From positions 87,922,001 through 87,986,000 of the forward strand of contig NC_134013.1 in assembly GCF_040712315.1 (NCBI RefSeq): 64,000 nt of DNA, in the 5' to 3' direction. The stretch comes from Castanea sativa (taxonomy: Eukaryota > Streptophyta > Magnoliopsida > Fagales > Fagaceae). The notes beneath the pieces are model-generated. The model did not search any database and was not told where the DNA came from. It saw only the letters and a program-made list of their open reading frames with translations. Shown piece by piece: positions 1-11,374 of the stretch. The position numbers were made by a program, and so were the translations under genes. The stretch's first letter is position 1. Each line of letters begins with the position of its first letter.

Positions 1-2623
1 CATCTAGACCCCTTCCCTTCTCCAAACTCTCGTTTTCACTCCCACCAATTGGGTAGATTTAAGTGTTTAGTAGATACCGACGCCGGTATGGAGGGTTTTC
101 GGGCCAAATATCAGATTCCCCACGACGTAGGCTTAAAATATTGCCCAGTAGAAGCCATAGGTGACGCTAGGAGAGAGGGAGAAGTTATCATTCCCATCAT
201 CGCCTTCCTAGAAGGTGGGATGACCCTCCCCATGAAAAACGTAACTAGCGAATATCTACGCAACCATAGGTTATGCCTAGATCAGTACACACCAAATGTA
301 TTTAGGGTCTTAGGTTGTGTCGATGCTTTAAACGAGTAAATGGGTTTGAACCTCACATGGCACGACGTTGTCTATATGTATGAGTGCCATAAACTTAAAA
401 GTGTAGGATACTACCTTAAATCCAGATCTAGCATTGTTAGACTCATATCCTGTCTTCCCAAGTCCAACAAAGGCATGAAAGACGACTATCTCATCGCCTC
501 AAGAAACTGGTTTGACGGTCCTCACTGCCCAGTTGAATGAGGAGATCCAGGTGTGACTCCATAGGAGTTAGATTCCCTAACCCATGACTCAATCCCATTA
601 TTTTTACCGTTTTTAATTTCATTGCACATTATTGCATTTCCCCTTGATATTTATTGCTAATCTAACCATGCTCGTCTCCTCGGATGTTTCTTTTCACAGA
701 TAAACAACACTTACGGCAGCGTCTAAGCCTTTGCAACGTCGCAGACTTGAATCGCGTTCTTCGCTCCGAAGTCTTTGTCAGCAAAGACCTACAAGTAAGA
801 GCAGCCCACCTGATATTAGGATATGATCCTTTATTAGAGGATTTCCAGGAGATTGACAACGCAATCACCGGGAGAGACAAACGACGCAGAACGATTGACG
901 TTTCTCGACGAGGCTTCCTCTCTGACCACGAACTCCCAAACGACCCCTCCATCATACTATACTCTCGCCCTATCACAGCGATTCCTTTTTCGGCACATTC
1001 CCAAACAACCGCCGTCCGAGAAGAGCCAGCGTCCTCGCAACAATCATTGGACGAGGAGATTGATCTGTTTCGCCTTGAGGAAGCTGAGAGCCCTCGAAAG
1101 GATCAACTCGTCATCTTCTCGGACAAAAAGCACGTGCCCGCTGAAACTTCAGGCATACAAGGTTTAATAATTGCACAGCCTGACTCTAGCTCTGAAGAAG
1201 ACGACATGTCCACTCTAAGGAAGCTGATGACGAAGAGGGGCTCGAAAGCCTCTAACAAGGATGCAGGTGGGTCCCAGATCCCTCCATCCTTACCACCACC
1301 CCCTCCTCCCTCCGATCCTAAGCTTCCCATTCTGGAGCCTAAGAAGAAGAGAAAGAATGAGGCCGAAGAGGCAGATGCGGAGAGGCAGAAAAAGCTAAAA
1401 CAACAACAACAACAACAGAAAACTGGCAAAGGCAAGGGACGTGCCTCTTCAGTGGAAAGCGGGGAGAACCGGGACCTGGCCGAGGTACGCCGTACACCGG
1501 CCAACTGGTCTCCCGAGCTGAAGCTGGATGGGGCACCAATCTCTTGCCAATCCAGCATCAGGGCGTTCTAGCAAGGTCACGCTCACCACCTAGCCGAGGC
1601 TTTGGAACGTCCTCTTCTTCTGCCCAAGGACATGGACGCCCTAGACAAGATGAACCAACCACATCTGTTTCTCTCACTCAAAAGGGACTTGGCTTTGGTG
1701 AGTGTCTTGGTCTTACCCCCACTTTACTGCTTTCACTGCACTTTAACAAAAAACCGCTCTCATGTACTTTGAATTTGCTTTACTAATAATGCATCTATTT
1801 TAATATCTCAACACAGGCCATTCAAGAAGTCTTCGCTGCCGAGAAGTGGGTGGAAGACTCTCGGAAGAAAGCTGCAGCTGAACTAGAGGTCAGGCAAGAG
1901 ACCAAGAAGTCCCTAGGCCAAGCTCTTGTGCAAAACGAGAACCTAACCACGTAGTTGGCAGAGCAGAAGAGGGAGAGGGACGGTGTCAAGGCCAACCTGA
2001 AGACCATGAGGACTCAGGTAGAGGGGTAACGCAAGCTTCTGCGTCAAAAGGACGAGGACTTGTCCAAAGCCTAACAAGAAAACTCCGACCTGAAGAAGGA
2101 GCTTGCTAGGACGAGGGAAGAGGCTCGTACCTTCAAGGACACCATGGAGGCCACAAAAAAGGCTGCTTACAAGGAAGGGGTGGAGGCGACAGAAAACCAA
2201 CTTACAGAGGAGTTCACTGAGTTGTGCCGGGAGTAAAGCCAACAAGTGTGGGCGGAAGCTCTAAATGTGGTAGGGATTCCCACAACCTCTAAGTTGAGGA
2301 AGCCTGAAAACATTTGACTTTCCTAGGACATTCAGATGCTCGAAGAACTTCCTCCTGTCGCACCTAGCCCCGAGACGGCACCTTCAACGCACCCATCCAT
2401 GATTCCAAAGCCCATTCCAACTCCTAAAGAACCTGAGGGTTCTGACAAAGAGAAGGAACAAAGCGATGGAGCCGAGAAGCCTACGAGCCAAAATGCCGAG
2501 CCCAATGTCCCTCCACCAGTGGCAAGAGATAAAGGGAAACAAGTCCAGACCTCATTCGAAGCAGAGCTAAAATGAACAAAGGAGGACCGCAAACCAAAAA
2601 AGGCTACCAGCACTTCCGAGTAG
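1..2623 (+). pseudogene. Antisense extra gene of the Tat element, PF04195-like 'putative gypsy-type transposon' protein, three exons, decayed
   Basis: The frame is already open at position 1, so the start lies outside. Exon 1 (1-550) shows family-like blocks such as DVGLKYCP, LTWHDVVYMYEC and LPKSNKGMKDDYL. A GT-AG intron fits at 551-699 and joins in frame to DKQHLRQRLSL; exon 2 runs to 1697. A second intron (1698-1816) joins in frame to IQEVFAAEKWVEDS. The middle is proline-rich, then basic and Q-rich, and exon 3 is a long charged coiled-coil-like segment ending near 2623. In-frame stops at 337, 538 and 1569, and at least seven in exon 3, show it is dead. It lies opposite to gag-pol, downstream of pol, as extra antisense ORFs do in some Tat elements. 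Its function is unknown; the family name reflects only its association with gypsy elements. Splice sites are inferred from sequence and frame. Confidence 0.72.
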
Positions 2624-3078
2624 GACCCCCCTTCTAATGCTTAAGGCTTAGGCTAGTTAGGACTCCTTCCCCTTTTCTTATGTAGCAATTTTTGTATCAA
2701 GGCTTTTGCTTTGAATGCATATTTTAAAAGAAATTAATGAGAAACTTTGACTGGTTTAATCTTCATCTGACTTCCAACCTTTAGTACAAAAATACTAATT
2801 TGCTTCTCTTTAGCGCGGAATTGAATGAATGAGACAATTAACTCCACCTCCTAATACATAGTAAAGTCTTTACAACATTTCAATTAGCCATAACTTTAAA
2901 CAACAGTACATACACTTAGCGTATACTTGTAAATCATGCCCCAATACCATAATATATGTAATACAGCAATACACAATTAAAAATTTAATTTAGGATTCAG
3001 TTTGGGCCATAAAGCAATCCCTCAAATTTATTGTGGCTCATCAACACATCAACATTAACGTGGTATGGTTTCTGCTAA
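2624..3078. other. AT-rich spacer between antisense gene and tandem array
   Basis: There is no coding potential in either strand. It is internal, non-coding sequence of the Tat element and would form part of its 3' untranslated region when read on the minus strand. Confidence 0.5.
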
Positions 3079-4417
3079 TGTTTCCAAAGTAGAGAGTCCG
3101 AGGACCCGACATAACTAAGGTTCTGTTTAATAGTTAATAAGATATCAATTTCCACAAGGTATGTGGTCCGAGGACCATGCATGACCAAGTTTCTGTTTGA
3201 TACTTAGAAATAGTAAATTGGAATGCTAATTTCCCCAAAGTAGAAGGTCTGAAAACCCGACATAACTAAGGTTCTGTTTAACAAATAATAGGATATCAAT
3301 TTCCACAAGGCATGTGGTCTGAGGATTATGCATGACCAAGTTTCTGTTTGATACTTATGAGTAGTAAATTGAAATGTTAATTTTCCCAAAGTAGAAGGTC
3401 TGAGGACCCGACATAACTAAGGTTCTGTTTAACAAACAATAGGATATCAATTTCCACAAGGCATGTGGTCTGAGGACCATGCATGACCAAATTTTTGTTT
3501 GATACTTAATAGTAGTAAATTGAAATTTTAATTTCCCCAAAGTAGAAGGTCTGAGGACCCGACACAACTAAGGTTCTGTTTAACAAACAATAGGATATCA
3601 ATTTCCACAAGGCATGTGGTCCGAGGACTATGCATGACCAAGTTTCTGTTTGATACTTAGAAATAGTAAATTTGAATGTTAATTTCCCCAAAGTAGAAGG
3701 TCTGAGGACCTGACATAACTAAGGTTCTGTTTAACAAACAATAAGATATCAATTTCCACAAGGCATGTGGTCCGAGGACCATGCATGACCAAGTTTCTGT
3801 TTGATACTTATGAGTAGTAAATTGAAATATTAATTTCCCTAAAGTAGAAGGTCTGAGGACCCGACACAACTAAGGTTCTGTTTAACAAACAATATGATAT
3901 CAATTTCCACAAGGCATGTGGTCCGAGGACCATGCATGACCAAGTTTCTGTTTGATACTTAGAAATAGTAAATTTGAATGTTAATTTCCCCAAAGTAGAA
4001 GGTCTGAGGACCCGACATAACTAAGGTTCTGTTTAACAAATAATAGGATATCAATTTCCACAAGGCATGTGGTCCGAGGACCATGCATGACCAAGTTTCT
4101 GTTTGATACTTATGAGTAGTAAATTGAAATATTAATTTCCCCAAAGTAGAAGGTCTGAGGACCCGACACAACTAAGGTTCTGTTTAACAAATAATATGAT
4201 ATCAATTTCCACAAGGCATGTGGTCCGAGGACCATGCATGACCAAGTTTCTGTTTGATACTTAGAAATAGTAAATTGGAATGTTAATTTCCCCAAAGTAG
4301 AAGGTCTGAGGACCCGACATAACTAAGATTCTGTTTAACAAACAATAGGATATCAATTTCCACAAGGCATGTGGTCCGAGGACTATGCATGACCAAGTTT
4401 CTGTTTGATACTTATGA
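3079..4417. repeat. Tandem array, ~151-bp monomer, about nine copies, built from 70-bp and 81-bp half units
   Basis: The word GGTC(T/C)GAGGAC recurs throughout, with alternating spacing of about 70 and 81 bp. The half units end differently: ACCCGACATAACTAAGG against ACCATGCATGACCAAG. Small variants (AGAAATAG and TGAGTAG before TAAATT) alternate over the second half and give a ~302-bp higher-order period. Overlapping minus-strand reading frames of 61-70 codons recur every 151 bp only because the DNA repeats. The array lies just after the pol stop, where Tat elements commonly carry tandem repeats that can seed satellites. Confidence 0.93.
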
Positions 4418-4482
4418 GTAGCAATAAATAAATCGAACTGTATAATAATAATTTGAACAACGAACGACAAAAATACTTTTTA

Positions 4483-5701
4483 TTAATAATAATACCTTCG
4501 TAGGTTGTTTACATTCCATGGGCGTTGTACAATTTTTTCATCTAGATCAGCTAAGCGATATGACCCTATGCCCGCTACATAGATGATCCGATATGGCCCT
4601 TCCTAATTTGGTGTTAGCTTTCCCCATGCTGGATTTTTAGTAGTACCCACGACTTTCCTCAACACCAAATCCCCTGGCGCTAGTGGCCTCAGCTTCACAT
4701 GAGCATCATATCCTCGTTTAAGCTTCTGCTGATAATAAGCCTTTTGGACTATGACGGCCTCCTCAACCAGATCCAGGCTTTTTTCCAAAAGGTCATCGTT
4801 ATTTCCCAGGCTAAAAGAACTCGTTCTTAATGTGGGAAACCCTGATTTTAAAGGTATCACCGCCTCGGCCCCGTAAGTCATGGAGAAGGGTGTTTCTCCG
4901 GTGGATCTTCGTGGCATAGTCCAATATGTCCACAAAACGTGTGGCAATTTCTCTACCCATCTACCCTTTGCGTCATCCAGCCTCTTCTTAAGTCCACTGA
5001 CTATAACCTTCTTAACGGCCTCAGCCTGCCCATTTCCCTGAGGATAAGCTGGAGTGGAGTATCTATTTGTGATGCCCAAGTCATTACAATATTTCCTGAA
5101 AGCTTTACTATTAAATTGCACACCATTATCTGAAATAAGTGTGTGAGGTACCCTAAATCTAGTGATAATGTTCTTCCAAATAAATTTCTTAGAGTCCACA
5201 TCCCTAAGGCTCAGCTTCGACTTACTTGGTGAAGTAGTCAGTTCCCACGAGCAGCCACCTTTTTTTTCCCAAGCCCTCGGAAAAGGCCCAACTATATCCA
5301 GTCCCCATTGAGCGAATGGCCAAGGACTAGACAAAGGATTAAGGACTCCACCCGGCTGATGAATATTGGGAGCAAACCTTTGGCATTGGTCACATTTTCT
5401 TGCGTAGTCTTGAGCTTCTCTCTGCATATTAGGCCACCAATATCCTTGGGTCAGAGCCCTATGGGCTAAGGATCTCCCCCTAGTATGGCTCCCACAAATT
5501 CCCTCGTGCAATTCTTCCAAAAATGCCTCCGTCGCCTCAGGATGTACACACAGCAGGTATGATCCGGAAAAGGAGCGTTTATACAACTTCTGATCCTCGG
5601 ACAACCAGAACCGAGGTGCCTTTCGATGAATTTTATCCGCTTCAGACTTCTCCTCGGGCAGAACATCGCTTCTTAGAAAAGAAACCACGGGGTCAATCCA
5701 G
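4483..5701 (-). pseudogene. Tat element integrase (pol C-terminus), decayed
   Basis: It shows a zinc-binding region with CDQCQRF, then a catalytic core with three acidic positions: D in GLDIVGPF, D in LISDNGVQF, and E in QGNGQAEAV. The tail matches the usual NWEGPYRI-type region, but the W codon is a stop near 4603; the frame then runs on to a terminal stop at 4483. Within the core, about 5190-5260, the expected YFTK(W)VEAE block is in another frame and has its own stops, so two indels close together flip the frame out and back. The protein would insert element cDNA into the genome; this copy cannot. Confidence 0.85.
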
Positions 5702-6064
5702 CTAGTCTTCGACAAGGATAATCCTAGGCAAACACTGAGCCGAGGACATCGCCAAAGTGGCCAACGAGTCCGCATGCATGTTTCCACTTCTAAAAACATG
5801 CGAAAGGACGAAAGAATCAAACTCGGATTGTAAACATTTGACCTGGGTCAGGTACTCTTGCATTCTTGGATCCCTAGCCTCCATGGACCCCACCACTTGG
5901 CCCACAACTAATTGAGAATCCGAGGACATATGAACTGCCTTTCCTCCCATTCTCCATACCATATTCATACCGACTAAGACAGCTTTGTACTCAGCCTCGT
6001 TATTAGTGGTCGAGAACGCTAATCTCAATAATTTCTCAAAGGTAATTCGCTCAGGGGATACCAA
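5702..6064 (-). pseudogene. Second, archaeal-type RNase H (aRNH) of the Tat element
   Basis: The segment carries NNEAEYKAVL, SSDSQLVVGQV and NMHADSLA, the typical order of acidic motifs in the extra RNase H of Tat elements. It lies between the Ty3-type RNase H and integrase. The start of the domain (about 6065-6090) is broken by a stop near 6089 and frame disruption. It would degrade the RNA strand of RNA:DNA hybrids during reverse transcription. Confidence 0.75.
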
Positions 6065-7683
6065 AACAAGTCCGACGCCGAACCCCCTTTAGTTTGTTGC
6101 CCTATCAACATACGCTTTCCAAATCGGAGGTCCTTTGCCCGTGATCATGCCAACTGATTTTTCATCCATGTGCAATTCTTTCGCAGTTTCTTCTAATGAG
6201 GGTTCGGCGAATTCTGCCACCAAATCAGCAAGAACCTGGCCCTTCACCAAGGTGCGTGGTATATATTTGATGTCGAAAGCTCCCAGAATAGTTTCCCACT
6301 TGGCTACCCTCCCCGAGTAGTCAGCACTTCGTAATATTGACTTGAGAGGCAGTTGAGTCAAAACCACGACGGTGTGGGACTGGAAATAGTGAGAAAGCTT
6401 TCGTGTGGCATGGACTACAGCCAGAATTGCCTTCTCCAAAGGCAAATAACGTACCTCAGCTTCATTCAAAGATTAGCAGACATAATAAACCGATCTTTGT
6501 ACCCCACTATCGTCTCTTATCAGAACCAGGCTGACTGCATGGATAGCTACAGCTAGGTATGAAAACAGGATTTCATGACCTCCGGCCGAGACATGATGGG
6601 TGGCCAGGAAAGATATTCCTTAAGCTGCAGAAAAGCTAAAGCACACTCCTCGGACCATTGGAATCCTTTCCATTTATTTAACAGTTGGAAAAAAGGTCTA
6701 CACTTGTCAGCGGACCGAGAGATAAATCTGCTGAGAGTAGCAGTCATGCCGGTCAATTTCTGAACTTCCTTTGGATTCCGAGGTGGTTGCAAGCCCTGAA
6801 TGGCCCTGACCTGTGCCGAATTCACCTATATTCCTCTATGAGTCACCATGTAGCCTAGGAACTTTTCGGAGCCCACCCCAAAAGAACACTTTGAGGCATT
6901 AAGGCGCACCTTGTACTTCCTAAGTATTTGAAAGGTGTCGTCCAAATCTTTCACATGCATAGATACTGTCTTACTCTTCACTACCATATCATCCACATAT
7001 ACCTCAATGGTCTTTCCAAGTTGCGATTCAAACATCCTGGTCATCATCCTTTGGTAAGTAGCCCCTGCATTTTTCAAACCGAATGGCATCCCTTTATAGT
7101 GATAATTCCCCATAGGAGTAATGAAGGTCGTCTTCTCTTGATCACCCAAAGCCAATGGTATTTGGTGATAGCTTTGGAAGGCATCTAAAAAACTCATCCG
7201 AGGATGCCCGACCGTAGCATCCACTAGCTGATCGCTGCGAGGCATTGGGAACGAGTCTTTTGGGCAAGCTTTGTTCAGGTCTGTAAAGTCCACGCATACT
7301 CTCCACTTTCTGCTCTTCTTTTTCACTACGACTGTGTGCGCCAACCACTCTGGGTAGAAAACTTCTTTAATAGCCCCAGCTTTTTTGAGCTTGAGCACCT
7401 CTTCCTTGACGGCCTCGAAATGCTCTTTCGAAGAACGCTGAGGTGGTTACCTCCTGGGAACAACGACAAGGTTGACGTTTAACTGATGGCAAATGAAACT
7501 TGGGTCAACCCCCGGAGCCTCATAGGGATCCCAGGCAAAGACATCGATATTGTTTTTCAAAAACCTCGCCAATTCCATCTTCTCTTGGTGTGGTAACCGT
7601 ATCCCAACTTGGAAGAACCTTTCGGGGTCATCAGTTATAAGAAATCTTTCCAAATCTTCACACATGGCCTTCTCTGCTGTCAC
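6065..7683 (-). pseudogene. Tat element reverse transcriptase and Ty3-type RNase H, decayed
   Basis: The N-terminal linker (7683-7447) is followed by the palm and fingers: [30 protein letters not shown] and an intact catalytic YVDD (codons 6988-6999). The connection and RNase H region follow (6825-6089), with LPLEKAILAVVHATRKL and a KYIPRTLVKGQVLADL-like tail. Stops near 7447, 6826, 6553 and 6089 split what should be one frame. The catalytic aspartates are kept, but no full-length enzyme can be made. Confidence 0.88.
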
Positions 7684-8625
7684 CGCACCGGGTGCATCTA
7701 GAGTTGTTAATTGCTATAAGTCTTCCGCAACCGAGGCTGAGGACTCTGATTTGGCTTGATGTAATACTGCGGCCGATATGCATTGCCTTGCTACTGATTG
7801 GCTACCAAGAATTTCTTCAATGAATCCACTCGAAGGAAATTTTACTTTAACATGTAACGTCGAGGAGACAGCACCCAAGGCATGCAGCCAAGGCCTAGCG
7901 AGGATGGTCGTGTATGAAGAATATGCATCAACCACAATGAAATCTACATCGACCGTTTTCGAGCCAGACTGTACGGGCAATCAAATCTGTCCCTTTGGTA
8001 TAACAGTCTTCCCTTCAAAACTTATCAATGGCGAGTCATAGGGAGTGAGATCCTCCAGCCCTAACTTAAGCCCTTTGAATAAGTCAGGGTACATAATATC
8101 CACACCGCTACCCTGATTGACCATCACCTTCCTGACGTCATAATTCCCTATCCTCAATGTGATCACCAGGGCATCGTCGTGTGGTTGAATAGTCCCAACC
8201 TTATCTTCATTAGAGAATCCCAAAATAGGCGTACTCTCTTTGATCCTCTTCGGCCTCGAGCCAAACTCCTCGGCTCGGGAATGTGACACCGCCATCACCC
8301 TTGTGGGACAGGAACTGGTCCTGCCAGGTGCAGCGAAGATGACATTAATCATTCCTAAGGGCGGCCGAGATGAGTTGTTCTTCTGATTGCTTGAACCCGA
8401 ATGATTTCCTTGTCCGTTTGGTTGATACAGGTGCTGCTTCAATTTTCCCTCGCTAACAAGCTGCTCTAAATGGTTCCAAAGGGTCCGACAATTTTCAGTG
8501 GTATGACCCACATCTTGATGATACTGGCAAAAAAGGTTTTGATTTCGTTTCGTAGGGTCCCTCGCCATCTTACTGGGCCACTTGAAGTAGGGTTCCTTAC
8601 GGACTTTCTCCAGCAATTGGTGCAC
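7684..8625 (-). pseudogene. Tat element gag C-terminus and aspartic protease, decayed
   Basis: The first part carries a Cys/His-rich stretch (NLFCQYHQDVGHTTENC) typical of these gags. The protease follows with VMVNQGSGVDIMYPDL: the catalytic aspartate (D in the family's DQGS) is an asparagine here, codon 8116-8118. In-frame stops occur at 7981-7983 and 7714-7716. The protease would mature Gag-Pol; with the D to N change and the stops it is inactive. Confidence 0.75.
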
Positions 8626-9676
8626 TGGTTCTCGGAATATAGTATTAACTACTTGAGGAGTGGCTGAACCAGATTGCCTAGAGAAATCTCTCCTCGGCTT
8701 ATTGTTATGGTACCTGTCCGACCTGAAATCCCTTCTCTCTTGCGAGATAACCGTCGATGCGATTCATGAGGCGACGTACACTCCATACGAGCTTTTTGGT
8801 TAGGGATTTCCTTAAATCATGATCAGTTGGGAGGCCCACTTTGAAAGTGTTAATCGCCACTTCATCAAAATCTCCATTGATCTCATTAAACATCTCCCAG
8901 TACCTTTCGGAGTATGCTTTCAAAGTCTCACCCTCCCTCATGGCCATAGATAACAATTAGTCCAAAGGTCGAGGGACTTTATTGCATGTAATGAATCGAG
9001 ACGCGAATGCCCTGGTAAGTTCCATGAAAGAATCGACAGACCCCGACTTTAGTCCATTAAACCATCTCATCACAACAGGTCCCAGGCTAGAAGGAAAGAC
9101 TTTGCACATCAAGGTTTCGTTCTGAGAATGTACCGCCATCCTCTGATTAAAATGGCTCACGTGTTCGACTAGGTCTATCCTGCCATTATAGATGGTAAAG
9201 GTGGGCTGAGTGAACCGTCTAGGGAGTCTTCCCTTCTCGATCCTGCGTGAGAAGGGTGACTTGGAGAGTTAGTGCAACACTCGGCTCATAGCATCATTCC
9301 CCAAGCCCCTAGAGGGAAACTTCTTATGCTTTTGACTCGGTAGGTCATCCTTTTCGTAAGAAAAGGTTTAGCTAGGGGAAGTCCTGGACCTTGGACTGTA
9401 ACTACTTCCCCAGGACCCCTCTGAGGGAGGATTGGATGGGGGTGAAGCCCGCCTTCGTTTGACACGGCGTACCTTTTTCTTGAGGTGGTTAATCTCCCTC
9501 TGCATGGCCTTGGCATCATCCTCATGGGTGGCACTGCTTCCACCACGCGAATGGCTTGCATCAGGGTATACAGTATGCACGCTTCCCTCTTGATCCCTCC
9601 GACGCTCAAGATGCTCAAAAAGATCTTCGCGCCGGGACCCCTGAGATTCTGCATGATGCGAACCTAAGCCTGCCAT
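8626..9676 (-). pseudogene. Tat element gag, decayed
   Basis: The start ATG at 9676 lies 29 bases after the primer binding site. The N-terminus is basic and charged (QREINHLKKKVRRVKRRR). The retrotransposon gag domain is at 9160-8705, with VSHFNQRMAV-, VMRWFNGL- and LSMAMREGETLKAYSERYW-type blocks. Stops at 8957-8959, near 9368 and near 8705, plus a frame change between 9368 and 9160, break it. Gag would form the virus-like particle in the cytoplasm. Confidence 0.82.
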
Positions 9677-9705
9677 GGTGTTCCAATTCCTTTAACACTA
9701 GATTT

Positions 9706-9720
9706 CCACAGACGGCGCCA
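9706..9720 (-). promoter_or_regulatory. Primer binding site of the Tat element
   Basis: The minus strand reads TGGCGCCGTCTGTGG two bases inside the LTR end. TGGCGCCGT is the usual start of the tRNA-primed site in many plant Ty3 elements. The exact tRNA is not resolved here. Confidence 0.8.
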
Positions 9721-9722
9721 AT

Positions 9723-10481
9723 TGTAAGTGCATAATTTGTACCCGGACCCAAATGAGTGATGGGCTCAGGCCCAAAGAGCCTTATACAATGAAATTTGTA
9801 GAATATGGGTTTGAAACCTAGATTAGGGATATTGGAAAGTTTGATAAAGAGGCTAGAATGCCGCAGTCTATGCAAGTAATAGATGATCATAACAAAAAAC
9901 CCTCATTAGACGTAAGTCGAGGACAATTTGTATAGTCTTTCTTTCTCTACGCAAAAGATTACAATTTCTTTGCTTCCAAAAGAGTCTCCCTCTTCTTTGC
10001 TCTCTCGTCCTCTTATATCCTTCTTCTTCTTCCCTGTTTTATCCATGTGTAACACAGATCTTTTTCTTAGATGCTTGTCTCATCCACCACCTTCTTAAAG
10101 TCTTTAAAAAATAGTTGGAAGGCTGAATGCTACTGTTTAGAGGTCATTTCTCCATTAATGCGGCCAGGGAGGTAGATGCAGGGCCTTTAATGCGGTGTTA
10201 GCAGCTTTTTCCTCCGATATTTCTCACACGTTCCTGCTTCTAACAGGTGCTTGGATCACACCTTTACCCAACAGATCTTTCAGAATTCTGTCTCTAAACC
10301 GTTTAACAAGTCTCATGGCCTTTACTGAGCCTGTCCGAAGAGATACTTCTCCTCGGACAACTCCTCAGACCATTATAGTGCGGACTGACCTGTGGGCCTA
10401 GAGGATTCTGATTGGACAGACTTGTACCAACTAACCAGGCCTAGAGCCCAAACGTTTATTTAAGCATTTTTACCCCCCACA
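9723..10481 (-). repeat. 5' LTR of the Tat element (759 bp)
   Basis: On the minus strand the LTR begins TGTGGGGGGTAAAAATGC (10481) and ends CTTACA (9723), so it has TG...CA ends and abuts the primer binding site. A TATA-like ATATAAGAGG on the minus strand near 10012-10019 may be its promoter. The flanking target-site duplication should be GTTCT (10482-10486), which can only be checked beyond the left edge. Confidence 0.82.
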
Positions 10482-10896
10482 GTTCTATACTCTATAGTTA
10501 TAAAGACAATATAGTTTTTTTTTTCTTGAATTTCATTTTTTATTATAAAAGTTTCTCTTGTATATATTAAATTTTGAATAATCATTCAAGTTTTTGAACA
10601 CTTTAATATTTCCATTAAGTTTTTTTTTTTTTTTTTAATCAGTTTGATTGAAAATTTTGTTATTTATATTTGAAAATAAAATTTTTAACAATTTCACTAA
10701 GAAGATAGTAAAAGGTAGAGAATTTTGTCTATGAAAGAAAATCATCAAGCACAATTTTTATAGGAAATACTAAAAGATGGTATAAGTACTCCTAAACATT
10801 ATTTAATAAACTTATATAAGTCAAAGTTGATGATTTTATATACAATATATTTATAAATTATGGCTTGCTTTAGTATTAAATCATCGGTAAAATCTA
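10482..10896. other. AT-rich intergenic sequence
   Basis: Homopolymer T runs and AT-rich DNA with no gene or clear repeat family that I can recognise. Confidence 0.4.
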
Positions 10897-11028
10897 TTAC
10901 ACATACCATTTTGCATACATGTGGCTATATACAAGTGAATTTGAACTTTAAATATGTCTTCAACTTACAATTCAATTCAAATTCAATCTGTATAGACATC
11001 TAAGACGTGTGCAAAATGGTATGTGCAA
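10897..11028. mobile_element. Small terminal-inverted-repeat element (MITE) in the chitinase upstream region
   Basis: The left end TTACACATACCATTTTGCAT and the right end TGCAAAATGGTATGTGCAA are inverted copies about 90 bp apart. It ends about 350 bp before the chitinase start codon. No convincing target-site duplication was seen, so the superfamily is open. Confidence 0.55.
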
Positions 11029-11308
11029 TTAAACCCGCCCTTAAAATATTATATACGTGTTTCGGGTTTGTCTCAACTCTTTTTTCCACATTTTTCCGTT
11101 GTTAACATATTTCTGCCACGCTGAAGTTGGTCCTAACAAGGAACTTCAATCCGCAAAGTAAGGCATGCAAGATAGCCTTGTCTCAACAACACTACACTAT
11201 TTTCCGCAACAAAATCGACTTGGAATTCCGTATATTGTCATTGAAGATGAAGTCAGGCTCAGCCAACCCATTTTGACTAGTAATCGAGCAAAACCCATTG
11301 AACTGATC

Positions 11309-11318
11309 TTATATATAG
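11309..11318 (+). promoter_or_regulatory. TATA box of the first chitinase gene
   Basis: TTATATATAG lies about 57 bp upstream of the ATG at 11375, a normal plant distance for a short 5' leader. Confidence 0.6.
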
Positions 11319-11374
11319 TCACTTCCACAAATCACTGCTGCTACACAGCATTCACACTCTCATAGATAAGAAAA

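Larger units (their letters stand above)
1..10481 (-). mobile_element. Ty3/gypsy LTR retrotransposon, Tat-type, truncated by the window edge
   Basis: On the minus strand the order is LTR (10481-9723), primer binding site, gag, protease, reverse transcriptase, RNase H, a second archaeal-type RNase H, integrase, a tandem-repeat block and then an antisense extra gene. A second RNase H, tandem repeats downstream of pol and extra ORFs are known traits of the Tat lineage of plant Ty3 elements. The 3' LTR and polypurine tract should lie left of position 1. Many nonsense codons and frame breaks show the copy is dead. Lineage is assigned from domain order; I could not build a tree. Confidence 0.88.

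Noticed and set aside
1103..1558. 151-codon minus-strand frame opposite exon 2 of the antisense gene
   Set aside because: Shadow of the plus-strand Pro- and Gln-rich coding sequence (poly-G and poly-Cys runs).
3079..4417. CRISPR-like array
   Set aside because: Eukaryotic DNA, monomers are continuous without unique spacers, and the array lies inside a retrotransposon.
3204..4470. Series of similar 61-70 codon frames on the minus strand every 151 bp
   Set aside because: They are the same tandem DNA repeat read in one frame; no start context, no known domain, and frames overlap each other.
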